A stretch of 64,000 nt of DNA. Source: MVYY01 sp035369865. GTDB taxonomy: Bacteria; Bacteroidota; Bacteroidia; Bacteroidales; Paludibacteraceae. Each line of letters begins with the position of its first letter. Position 1 is the stretch's first letter. The position numbers were made by a program, and so were the translations under genes. The notes under the pieces are model-generated. The model was not told the DNA's origin and did not search any database. It worked only from the letters and a program-made list of their open reading frames with translations. Where the stretch lies: contig DAOOVG010000001.1 of assembly GCA_035369865.1 (NCBI GenBank), positions 1 to 64,000 of the forward strand, written 5' to 3'. This document shows positions 25,905 through 34,207 of this stretch, in pieces.

Positions 25905-26954
25905 TTATGATTTTTTCTTATTCAACTTGAAATTATCAATAAATATTTTATTGCCTTTAATTACATAATCAAACTGGTAATGTAATTTTAACACATCTAT
26001 CGTTTCATTTAAATTGTTTGTAGAGAAAGTTCCTGTGAAAATATCATATGGAAGAGTGTCGTTACAATTTACTTGAATTTTTACACCGTAAGTCCGTTCT
26101 ATTTCTCTAAATACTTCTTTTATGTCGACTCCGTGAAAAACAAGTTGCCCTTTTCGCCAAGCTGTTGATTCGACTGGAGTTCCTGATACTATTTTAATTT
26201 TTCCTGATTTTTTATCAAGAATAGCTTTTTGATGAGGAAGTAATAATATGCTTTCTTTGGTAGTATTTGAAGTAAGATTGACTTTGCCCTCTAACAAGTC
26301 AATCTCAGTCGATATATTTTCGTCACGTGCTCTCAGATTGAAAGAAGTTCCGACAACTTGTACCTCCATATGACTGGTTTGAATAATAAAAGGCTTATTA
26401 TTTTTAGCAATTTCAAAATAAGCTTCTCCAGAAAAATTAATGCGTCGTTCTTTACGATTAAATTCGTTTACGTTATAACTTAATAGAGATTGAGCATTTA
26501 AATTGACTTTTGTGCTATCAGGCAATATAATGTTTGCCTTCTCTCCCTCTTCAACAGAAACAATCATATCGCTGAGAGGACTTGCTTTATTCCCAGCATT
26601 ATAAACAAGAGTGGTGATAATTATGAAAGGAACAATAATTGCTGCTGCAATTTGTACTGACTTTTTAAATATTGAATGGCTTGTCTTTTTATTTGCTTTA
26701 TCAATATTTTGCTTGATTTCAAGTAATTTTTGGCTATAAAATGCTCCTCCTTTTTCTTCATCCCATAATTGTCGTAAAATCTTTTCTATTTTTTCATCAC
26801 TGGAAGAATTCAACAATTTTTTAAATTCTTGAAATTCTTGATCAGTCAAATTATTATCAAAATATTTTTGGAATAAATTTTTCATAAATTCATCAATAAG
26901 TTTGTCAATCAAAAAATTTTGTATTGTCCTTCTATATAGTAATACACTTAACAA
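25905..26954 (-). CDS. FecR-family anti-sigma factor
   Basis: A protein of up to 349 residues with an N-terminal cytoplasmic domain containing YFDNNLTDQEFQEFKKLL, one transmembrane segment (about 100-119), a periplasmic FecR domain (SVEEGEKANIILPDSTKVNLNA-like, about 130-235) and a C-terminal DUF4974 (about 270-345; HGVDIKEVFREIERTYGV). Such proteins hold an ECF sigma factor until the STN domain of the partner SusC signals. A second in-frame ATG at 26885 (MKNLFQKYF) fits the usual family start better, so the first 23 residues are doubtful. No ECF sigma gene precedes it; the upstream 1.4 kb holds a palindrome and a transposase relic. Confidence 0.88.
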   Translation of the reverse strand: MLSVLLYRRTIQNFLIDKLIDEFMKNLFQKYFDNNLTDQEFQEFKKLLNSSSDEKIEKILRQLWDEEKGGAFYSQKLLEIKQNIDKANKKTSHSIFKKSVQIAAAIIVPFIIITTLVYNAGNKASPLSDMIVSVEEGEKANIILPDSTKVNLNAQSLLSYNVNEFNRKERRINFSGEAYFEIAKNNKPFIIQTSHMEVQVVGTSFNLRARDENISTEIDLLEGKVNLTSNTTKESILLLPHQKAILDKKSGKIKIVSGTPVESTAWRKGQLVFHGVDIKEVFREIERTYGVKIQVNCNDTLPYDIFTGTFSTNNLNETIDVLKLHYQFDYVIKGNKIFIDNFKLNKKKS

Positions 26955-26971
26955 GATAAAAAGTACCGAAA

Positions 26972-26999
26972 TATTTTTATGTTGTACAACATAAAAATA
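26972..26999. promoter_or_regulatory. 28-bp perfect palindrome upstream of fecR
   Basis: Half-site TATTTTTATGTTGT is followed directly by its reverse complement with no spacer, 18 bases before the first possible fecR start. A 10-bp palindrome GCTTATAAGC follows at 27001-27010. There is no T-run on either side, so it is not a simple terminator. A dimeric regulator operator is the natural reading; a cruciform or the end of a lost mobile element is possible. Confidence 0.5.
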
Positions 27000-27299
27000 G
27001 GCTTATAAGCAAAAAGGTAGGCTGAAATTTTCTGGAATGTCGATTATGATTATCTTCCCTCTATAAATTTAATAGAATAGAGCAGGAATATTATTTTGAC
27101 AATCAGGTTATTGGTAATTTTTTATCTGTGACATAAAAACAAAAATAAAGTATTCGTCTTCGTTCTTGAAAATCGGGAAGTTGGGAAAATAAAATACTTT
27201 CCTCTGTAAGTTTTTCATGTATCACAAGCGTTTTCATTACCGTCAAAGTCTGTTGTTCTTTTTGTGTATACAGGATAATATTTTTCAATATTTCACCTC

Positions 27300-27835
27300 A
27301 AAGATAAGGAACTGAGAAAATGCTGGAAGAAACCATTTGAAGAAATGGCTTTAATAATCTTCCGCAGCAATACCTTATTGCCCTAATTGGGAACATTGGT
27401 GTTCAGACGGATATTGCATCGCTGAACTTTGTCCATCTGTTGTTCAAGCTGAAATCGACTTATGTCAACTGACAGCACTATTTGCTGAATTGAAACATTT
27501 CTTGTAATACATTATCGGAGATAAAACTACCCTTTATCAAATTTTTATGAAAACATTCTGTTATCCATTGTGCATCTTCCGTCTTAATAAAATAAGAATT
27601 GGTCAGTTTTAACAAAAAATCTGATGCAAGAACATGCTATATAGGCATCCAGTAAATATTGGTACTCTCCATTGCTACGTTTTCACAACCTTTTTCTACT
27701 AATACACATGCAAAGTTATCAGATCAGGAACGAGCGTTTCATAACGTTTTTCTAATTTTTTTACTTTGTTCATCCAAAATGCGAGCAAATACACTATTTT
27801 TGTGAATATCTAAGGCGCATTTCCCTCTAAAATTT
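27300..27835 (-). pseudogene. Degenerate IS110-family transposase
   Basis: Reverse-strand translation gives CALDIHKNSVFARILDEQ, later ENVAMESTNIYWMPI, then SYFIKTEDAQWITECFHKN and, after a frame change near 27478, QLEQQMDKVQRCNIRLNTN and a KVLLRKIIKAI block. These are the N-terminal DEDD domain and central linker of IS110-type transposases (DIH, MEST-IYWMP, DAQW). At least four in-frame stops and one frameshift are present and the C-terminal Transposase_20 part is missing, so it is inactive. The rest of 27011-28160 shows no credible gene on either strand. Confidence 0.75.
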
Positions 27836-28406
27836 ACCGGATTAAATTGTTAAATAATTAATTTATTTTGTTGGTTGTCAAAAAAACCAACTTACAACGG
27901 TAATATTTGTGCTTCAAGCACCGTACGATAAACCATTAAAGTCATGTTACTTTTGATTTTTATTTTCGTGCGTTTGGAAATCCCTCGATTTTTCTGTAAT
28001 CTACTATGAAAATTTGATATTATTATAAAAATATTGCCTATCAAGGGTTTCTATGCACTGTATTAATATATTATTGATTATCAATTAAATATCGGAAAAT
28101 CCAAACTTGTAAAAAAGAAATTTTACCTTGCTACTCAGCAAAGTATACCAATATACTACTAGCAATGGGCAACTTCCCAGTTGCCCATTGCCCCATTTAA
28201 CCTAAACCTTAACTATGAAAAATTTATTTGTTTGTTTACTTTACAAAAGTAAGATATTTTCTTGAAACTGCAAACGTTTGCAGTCCTTTTTCTGATTTTT
28301 ATTAAAAAATAATTGTAATTTATACATTTTCAATAAGATAATAACTATATTAAAATAGTTAAATAAAGTTAAGCACCTTTGTCTCATAATTTTCAATTTA
28401 TTGATG
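27836..28406. other. Gene-free stretch between IS110 relic and miaB, with two hairpins
   Basis: No supported coding region. It holds a small hairpin AGTATA-CCAA-TATACT (28142-28157) and next to it a perfect 13-bp inverted repeat GCAATGGGCAACT / AGTTGCCCATTGC (28162-28174 and 28179-28191, loop TCCC), then CCTAAACCTTAACTATGAAAAAT, which looks like the lead-in to a Bacteroidota gene but is followed by a stop after 16 codons. Confidence 0.5.
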
Positions 28407-28414
28407 TAACTTTG
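28407..28414 (+). promoter_or_regulatory. -7 promoter box for miaB
   Basis: TAACTTTG matches the Bacteroides TAnnTTTG -7 box and lies 20 bases before the miaB ATG. The nearest TTTG upstream (28378-28381) is 25 bases away, longer than the usual spacing. Confidence 0.5.
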
Positions 28415-28434
28415 TATTTGAAAAAATATAAAAA

Positions 28435-29799
28435 ATGAACGAAATTTTGTCTCTTGTGCTTTCAAAAGAATCAAAAAATAAAAAATTATATATTGAAACG
28501 TATGGCTGCCAAATGAATGTGGCTGATAGTGAAATAGTTGCTTCTATTATGAAAATGGATGGTTATGAACTGACCGCGCAATTGAATGAAGCTGACGCTA
28601 TTTTTGTAAATACTTGCTCTATCCGTGACAATGCAGAACGACGAGTGATAGAACGATTAAAATATTTTCAATCGATTAAACGTCAAAATAGGAAGTTGAT
28701 AATAGGAGTTTTGGGGTGTATGGCCGAGCGCATAAAAGAAGATTTGATAAACAATTATGGAGTAGATTTAGTGGTTGGACCTGATGCTTATTTAGATTTA
28801 CCTAATTTAATGGGTGCTGTTGAAAATGGAGAAAAAGCGGTGAATGTATTACTTTCCACCACTGAAACTTATAGCGAAATAATTCCTTTAAGAATAGGAA
28901 ATCCTGTTTCTGGTTTTATATCTATTAGTAGAGGATGCAATAATTTTTGTTCTTATTGTATTGTGCCTTATACCCGCGGTCGGGAACGAAGTAGAGATGT
29001 AGAAAGTATTCTGCATGAGTTGGATGATTTAAGAGCAAGAAATTTTAAAGAAGTGACTTTGTTGGGACAAAATGTAAACTCTTATCAGTTTGAATATCAA
29101 GAAAAAATGATAGAATTTCCCGATTTATTAGAGATTGTAGCAGAAAGAGCCCCTGAAATGCGATTTCGTTTCACTACTTCTCATCCAAAAGACATGAGTG
29201 ACCGTACATTGGAGGTAATAGCTCAATATCCAAATTTATGTCATTATATTCATTTGCCTGTACAATCGGGGAGTAATAAAATTTTAAAACTAATGAATCG
29301 CAAATATACACGCGAAAGTTATTTGGAAAAAATTGATTCTATTCATCGTATTTTACCTGATGCAGCCATCGGGACAGATGTGTTTTGTGGTTTTCCTAAC
29401 GAAACAGAAGAAGATTTTCAGCAGACTTTGTCATTGATGGAGGAAGTAAAATTTGATATGGCTTTTACTTTTAAATATTCAGAACGACCCGGAACGTATG
29501 CTGCTAAAAATTTATGTGACAACATTAGTGAAGAAATAAAAATCAAGCGGCTGAATGAAATTATCAGCTTGCAAAAAGAACTTTCGCTTCAAAGTAATCG
29601 AAATGAGGTAGGAAAAACTTTTGAAGTGCTGGTAGAAGGTTTTTCTAAACGTTCTAAAGAAAAATTTTTTGGACGCACTTCACAAAACAAAGTAGTTATT
29701 TTCCCTCGTCAAAGTAGAAAAATAGGTGAAACTATTCAGGTAAAAATAACTGATTTTTCTTCTGCTACACTTTTTGGTGAAGTAGTAGATTTTAGTTAA
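28435..29799 (+). CDS. miaB: tRNA-2-methylthio-N6-dimethylallyladenosine synthase MiaB
   Basis: A 454-residue radical-SAM methylthiotransferase that adds the 2-methylthio group to i6A37 in tRNAs reading UNN codons. The UPF0004 domain carries its auxiliary cluster cysteines C25 (ETYGCQMN), C61 (NTCSIRDNAE) and C95 (LGCMAER). The radical-SAM motif CNNFCSYC gives C168, C172 and C175, followed by IVPYTRGRERSR, diagnostic of MiaB rather than MtaB or RimO. A TRAM domain (about 385-452) binds tRNA. It is a single gene between a transposase relic and a gene-free stretch, with a promoter box 20 bases upstream. Confidence 0.96.
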   Translation: MNEILSLVLSKESKNKKLYIETYGCQMNVADSEIVASIMKMDGYELTAQLNEADAIFVNTCSIRDNAERRVIERLKYFQSIKRQNRKLIIGVLGCMAERIKEDLINNYGVDLVVGPDAYLDLPNLMGAVENGEKAVNVLLSTTETYSEIIPLRIGNPVSGFISISRGCNNFCSYCIVPYTRGRERSRDVESILHELDDLRARNFKEVTLLGQNVNSYQFEYQEKMIEFPDLLEIVAERAPEMRFRFTTSHPKDMSDRTLEVIAQYPNLCHYIHLPVQSGSNKILKLMNRKYTRESYLEKIDSIHRILPDAAIGTDVFCGFPNETEEDFQQTLSLMEEVKFDMAFTFKYSERPGTYAAKNLCDNISEEIKIKRLNEIISLQKELSLQSNRNEVGKTFEVLVEGFSKRSKEKFFGRTSQNKVVIFPRQSRKIGETIQVKITDFSSATLFGEVVDFS

Positions 29800-30543
29800 C
29801 AAGTCAATTGGTTGTTTCGAGTTGGCGAAGTGAGAAGCATAGGATGCAAGTTTTAAGTTTGGATTTTTAAAAGTTTAGCTGATAATCAAGTGTTTGATGC
29901 TTTAAATAAAGGTGTTTCATGAAGTGTCTAACGAGTTTCGAGTAAAAATATTTTGCGAAATATGTGAATACATAACATAAGCAACAAAAAACTAGGTAAT
30001 TCTCTTTGTCTCTCCCTATTATAACGAATTTTCTTTCTGAAAAGAAATAAGTTCACCAGTAAAAAGAAAGAAGAAATAAAATATCTAAAGTTTCGTACTT
30101 CGATTTAATGATTTGATGAACAAAAAATAATGAAGTTCGATTGATTATCTCTACTCTGATTATCAATATATTAACAATTTCATTTGCTCAAACTGTTTTC
30201 TGTAGCGAAGGAGCAGATGTTTTCGAAACCAGCTCTGCTGTTTTAGGGCAGTTTAATCAATCCCAACAGTTCATCAATATCCTTCTTCAATGCTTCGCAT
30301 ATTTCACGCAGCAATTCCAAAAATAATCCCCAAAAACGTTCGTCAAGTGTTTGCTATAAACACTCAACATTCATTACCCTGAAAAGTTCTCCCATCGATT
30401 TATAATGTTCATAGTAGTTACCCTCTTAAAATTGTAACTGCTTCTTTTTTGGGGACTTGACTCAAAAAAGTAAGCAAAAACGGTCAACTTTTTTCAGGAC
30501 GTGACATTAACAATTCAAAACTCCCAACCTCGCAACTTTTCAA
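29800..30543. other. 744-base stretch without a supported gene
   Basis: No intact gene. On the minus strand about 30255-30350 a short frame reads ERFWGLFLELLREICEALKK and continues to IDELLGLIKLP before a stop; it looks protein-like but I cannot assign it. Near 30450-30500 three alternating blocks (CTTTTTT, AAAAAAG(T), ACTTTTTT) can form competing stems beside GGGGACTTGAC, which resembles the edge of a decayed element. Probably old mobile DNA. Confidence 0.4.
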
Positions 30544-31662
30544 TTATTTTTTCTGTTTATCTTTCTGGATAATCTCTACTTTTTTGGTTTTTGCCATTGT
30601 TGCATTTCGAATGTTTGTGTTTTTTACCACATTTTCTGCCAGTTCACGAAAAACAGTAAAAAGAATACTATTTTCATTCAGGGCAAGTGGCTCACCTGCA
30701 TCACTTGACACCCTGATACTTTCTACTATGGGTATTTGTGCCAAAAGAGGAATGTTAAATTCTTCGGCTAACTTTTTCCCTCCTTCTTTTCCAAAAATAT
30801 AATACTTATTTTGTGGCAACTCATCAGGCGTAAACCACGACATATTTTCGACCAGCCCCAGAAGTGGAACATTGATTTTTTCGTCCCGAAACATATTTAT
30901 AGCTTTCCGTGCATCAGTCAATGCTACTTCTTGAGGTGTAGTAACAACAATCGCTCCAGTAATTCCTATTGTTTGTACCAAAGTTAAGTGAATATCACTG
31001 GTTCCAGGCGGTAAATCCATGATAAAATAATCCAATTTTCCCCAATAAGCATCTGTAATAAGTTGATTAAGAGCATTACTTGCCATCATACCTCTCCAAA
31101 TCAACGGACTTTCAGGATCAATGAAAAAGCCTATAGAAAGAATTTTTACTCCATATTTTTCAATAGGAATAATCATATCTTTCCCATTAATATTTTCTAA
31201 GAAAGGACGAGCATCTTCAATTCCAAACATTTTGGGAATAGAAGGACCGTAAATATCGGCATCCAATAAACCTACTTTGTAACCTAAAGAAGCAAGAGCA
31301 GCCGCTAAATTCGCTGCAATTGTTGATTTCCCTACACCACCCTTCCCAGAAAAAACGGCAATAATATTTTCTACTTCTGGCAAAACGGGAGCTGGTTCGG
31401 GTACTTCTTTGGTAATCGGTGTAATGTTGCCTTTGATATCCACTTCTGGCGATACATAAGTTAAAATAGCTTGTTCTGCAGCTTTCACAACTGATTTTAT
31501 AAAGGGATCATTCGGCTTATCAAAAATCAGCGAAAAACTGACTTTGTTCCCTTCAATACGAATATTATCCTGTACCATTCCAAGAGAAACAATGTCTTTC
31601 CCTTTTCCAGGATATTTTACATGAGTTAATGCGTCAAGAATTAATTTTGGGTAAATTTCCAT
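30544..31662 (-). CDS. mrp: Mrp/NBP35-type iron-sulfur cluster carrier ATPase
   Basis: A 372-residue protein: an N-terminal DUF59/MIP18-like domain (about 1-85) and a ParA/MinD-type P-loop ATPase with deviant Walker A GKGGVGKST at 106-114 and DLPPGTSD in Walker B. Mrp/ApbC proteins carry [4Fe-4S] clusters to target enzymes in the cytoplasm. The CPxC pair that often follows the VENMS block is absent here (VENMSWFTPDELPQNKYYIF), as I would expect for Bacteroidota members. It is last in the leftward cluster holB-ricT-gldH-trmB-mrp, 55 bases after trmB. Confidence 0.92.
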   Translation of the reverse strand: MEIYPKLILDALTHVKYPGKGKDIVSLGMVQDNIRIEGNKVSFSLIFDKPNDPFIKSVVKAAEQAILTYVSPEVDIKGNITPITKEVPEPAPVLPEVENIIAVFSGKGGVGKSTIAANLAAALASLGYKVGLLDADIYGPSIPKMFGIEDARPFLENINGKDMIIPIEKYGVKILSIGFFIDPESPLIWRGMMASNALNQLITDAYWGKLDYFIMDLPPGTSDIHLTLVQTIGITGAIVVTTPQEVALTDARKAINMFRDEKINVPLLGLVENMSWFTPDELPQNKYYIFGKEGGKKLAEEFNIPLLAQIPIVESIRVSSDAGEPLALNENSILFTVFRELAENVVKNTNIRNATMAKTKKVEIIQKDKQKK

Positions 31663-31717
31663 AATTGAATTTGAATAATGTTAACCTGATTGAAATTAAA
31701 AACATAAAATACATAAA

Positions 31718-32461
31718 CTAATTTTTGTTTCTGCCAAAGCTTCTATATGTATCACGTTCAATTTCAATATCAGGTTCAAAAAATGTTTCTCTTTTTTCTA
31801 AATTGAATTGTAAGTATTTAATTTTTAATCCTCTTTCTATCCATTGTGACTCATAAAAGGTTTGAATTTTAAGAGCAGGATCATTGTTGTCAGAATTATA
31901 AACATTATCTGTTATACATCTAACAGGATAATGATTGATTTTTACCATTTCGCAAGTGTAAGTAAACATAAAATTGCTGTCTGTTTTTAAATGAATAAGT
32001 CCACCGGGTTTAACAAATTGCTGATAAATTTTCATAAAATGAGTAGAAGTCAACCTTTTTCGAACTTTTTTCATTTGTGGATCAGGAAAAGGCAACCAGA
32101 TTTCACTTACTTCGTTCTCGCCAAAAAAATAATAAACAGCTTCGATGTTGGTCCGTAAAAAAGCCACATTTTTCATTTGCTTTTCAAACGAATATTTGGC
32201 ACCTTTCCACATTCGTGCTCCTTTGATATCAACGCCAATAATGTTTTTTTCAGGATAAAGTTCTGCCAGTCCAATGGTGTATTCTCCTTTTCCGCACCCT
32301 AATTCGAGAATAATTGGAAAATCATTTTGAAAAAAATCCTTGTTCCATTTTCCTTTTAAATTGAATTCGGTATTATTTCGGTAAAAAGGGTAAGCAGGAA
32401 ATTGAAAAACATGAGGAAATGAATTCATATCCGCAAATTTCGATAATTTATTTCTGCTCAC
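31718..32461 (-). CDS. trmB: tRNA (guanine-N7-)-methyltransferase TrmB
   Basis: A SAM-dependent methyltransferase that forms m7G46 in tRNA. Motif I is ELGCGKGEYT, followed by NIIGVDIKGARMWKGA and the FPDPQMKKVRKRL block typical of TrmB. The start is uncertain: an ATG-opened frame reaches 32497 but overlaps gldH by 35 bases in another frame. GTG at 32461-32459, one base after the gldH stop, gives a 247-residue protein beginning (M)SRNKLSKFADMNSFPHVF, which matches the usual Bacteroidota N-terminus, so I chose it. Part of the holB-ricT-gldH-trmB-mrp cluster. Confidence 0.93.
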   Translation of the reverse strand: MSRNKLSKFADMNSFPHVFQFPAYPFYRNNTEFNLKGKWNKDFFQNDFPIILELGCGKGEYTIGLAELYPEKNIIGVDIKGARMWKGAKYSFEKQMKNVAFLRTNIEAVYYFFGENEVSEIWLPFPDPQMKKVRKRLTSTHFMKIYQQFVKPGGLIHLKTDSNFMFTYTCEMVKINHYPVRCITDNVYNSDNNDPALKIQTFYESQWIERGLKIKYLQFNLEKRETFFEPDIEIERDTYRSFGRNKN

Positions 32462-32462
32462 T

Positions 32463-32960
32463 TTAATTGTGTTTTTTGGGTGAAGAAATTTTTTCAACTT
32501 TCAGCCCAATATTGCTGATACCAGGAAGAACATCATTTCTCATCCCTTGAATAATCTGAAAAAGATAAGTACCACTTTGTTTAAAACAATCATTTTGCTT
32601 GTATAAGACAGGCATTTCAAAAACATTGCCTACACCGGAGCCAAGCCATTTTCCATGAATATCAGCCAAATAGCATTCTATCGTATCTTTAATAGGTAAA
32701 GTACTATGTGGCGGCTGAATGTTAAGAAAAAGCCATAAGTTCTGATAAGGATATTCCCCTCTGTTACGGATGTTTATATAGACATTATAAAGTGAAGAAG
32801 TGTCTGTGATATTTACTTGAAAAGTCAGAACACTATCTTTATTCCAGCCTTGTGGAGGTAAAGTTTTGTATTCCAGAAAAGTTTCATGATGAACGCAAGC
32901 TGTTTCTATTATTCCTACCAAAGAGAAAATTATGAGTTTACTTATCTTCTTTATTTTCAT
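32463..32960 (-). CDS. gldH: Gliding-motility lipoprotein GldH
   Basis: A 165-residue lipoprotein with lipobox IETAC (Cys22). The body matches the GldH family: YKTLPPQGWNKDSVLTFQV, LYNVYINIRNRGEYPYQNLW, GKWLGSGVGN and FQIIQGMRNDVLPGI. GldH is required for gliding and T9SS-linked surface functions in Flavobacterium and is conserved in non-gliding Bacteroidales. Its presence is consistent with the T9SS-tailed proteins at 4.4-9.8 kb, though the core PorKLMN/SprA genes are outside the window. It overlaps the ricT 3' end by 23 bases and precedes trmB by one base, so the genes are tightly coupled. Confidence 0.9.
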   Translation of the reverse strand: MKIKKISKLIIFSLVGIIETACVHHETFLEYKTLPPQGWNKDSVLTFQVNITDTSSLYNVYINIRNRGEYPYQNLWLFLNIQPPHSTLPIKDTIECYLADIHGKWLGSGVGNVFEMPVLYKQNDCFKQSGTYLFQIIQGMRNDVLPGISNIGLKVEKISSPKKHN

Positions 32961-34137
32961 TTGTTCTATTGTTTTCTCCGTTTTTTCTCAACTTTAGTGG
33001 TTGATTGGTCGAATTTGCCTGCTTTTTCTTATTTTTTCCTTTATTTTTATGCTGATGATAATTTCTTTTTTCATCAAAGCGAGTAATATTATCTTGGCAT
33101 ACATAATTTTCTGTATTTTGCTCTTGTTGAGCTATTTCTTCGGATATTTGGTCTTCCAATTTGTCAGGTTTAATGCCTTGCTTATTGAGAGCTATGATTT
33201 CTTTTGCTCGTTGAACTGAAATAGTAATGAGGTTAGTCCCCATATTTTGGGCGGTGGAATAAGAAATTAATCCTTTAAACACATCGGTTTTAAAATGAAA
33301 ATAAGTATTGTCTAAGGTTTCCAATTGAATTTCTTTTGAAGGGAAATCTTTTATGGCATCCTGATAAGAGTCGAGTTCGTAATTCATACAACATTTCAGC
33401 TTACAACACTGACCTGCCAATTTTTGTGGATTCAACGAAAGATCTTGACAACGGGCAGAGCTTGTGACTACTGAATTAAAATTAGTCATCCAGCTCGTAC
33501 AACACAATTCTCGTCCGCAGGGACCAATTCCGCCAATATGTCCAGCTTCCTGACGAGCTCCGATTTGTTTCATTTCAATACGCACGTGAAAAGTTTCAGC
33601 AAAAACTTTTATTAATTCTCTGAAATCTACCCGTTCATCAGCAATGTAATAAAAAATAGCTTTACTGCCGTCGCCTTGATATTCTACGTCGCCAATTTTC
33701 ATTTTCAGATTCATTTTTTCAGCAATCTGGCGGGCTTTAATCATGGTGCTGTGTTCCTTATTTTTAGCTTCCTTGTATTTTTCAAGGTCTGTTTCTTTCG
33801 CTTTTCGATAAATACGCTTGATTTCTATTTTCTCAGGATTAATTTTGTTTTTTTTCATTTGCAGTAAAACCAACTTCCCAACCAGTGTAACTTCTCCTAT
33901 ATCGTGTCCGGGAGAAGCTTCTACTGCCACCATATCTCCTTTTTCCAATGGAATCTTATTACTGTTCAGATAATAACCTTTTCGTGTGTTTTTAAATTGA
34001 ACTTCAACAAGATCAGTTTCTTTTACCGACTCAGGAAGATCGCACATCCAGTCAATAGCACTCAATTTTAGGGCACTGGTACGGTAACATCCTTTTTTGT
34101 TAATATTATAACCACCAATATCTAATCTGTATTTCAT
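32938..34137 (-). CDS. ricT: PSP1-domain protein RicT (YaaT family)
   Basis: A 399-residue protein of the PSP1/YaaT family. The PSP1 core covers about 60-290, with DERVDFRELIKVFAETFHVRIEMKQIG-type sequence (positions near 170-195) and a cysteine-rich stretch GIGPCGRELCCTSW...GQCCKLKCCMNY that in RicT of Bacillus subtilis helps bind an iron-sulfur cluster in the RicA-RicF-RicT complex affecting RNA processing. The last 50 residues are a lysine- and asparagine-rich tail of low complexity (NKGKNKKKQANSTNQ), not part of the domain. Its position between holB and gldH is the usual Bacteroidales arrangement. The role in this phylum is not established. Confidence 0.9.
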   Translation of the reverse strand: MKYRLDIGGYNINKKGCYRTSALKLSAIDWMCDLPESVKETDLVEVQFKNTRKGYYLNSNKIPLEKGDMVAVEASPGHDIGEVTLVGKLVLLQMKKNKINPEKIEIKRIYRKAKETDLEKYKEAKNKEHSTMIKARQIAEKMNLKMKIGDVEYQGDGSKAIFYYIADERVDFRELIKVFAETFHVRIEMKQIGARQEAGHIGGIGPCGRELCCTSWMTNFNSVVTSSARCQDLSLNPQKLAGQCCKLKCCMNYELDSYQDAIKDFPSKEIQLETLDNTYFHFKTDVFKGLISYSTAQNMGTNLITISVQRAKEIIALNKQGIKPDKLEDQISEEIAQQEQNTENYVCQDNITRFDEKRNYHQHKNKGKNKKKQANSTNQPLKLRKNGENNRTNENKEDK

Positions 34138-34207
34138 ATCTAAAATAAACTAAAAACAAGAATTTATTAAAAAATATCTTTTTGAAATGCCAATGTGAAA
34201 TTAAAAT

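Noticed and set aside
27103..27288. 61-codon minus-strand frame
   Set aside because: No recognised domain, poor start context, and located in decayed DNA; not enough support for a gene.
30141..30326. 61-codon plus-strand frame
   Set aside because: Translation looks random; the opposite strand has the more protein-like (but unassigned) frame.
32462..32497. Upstream ATG start for trmB
   Set aside because: Overlaps gldH; the GTG right after the gldH stop gives the conserved N-terminus.
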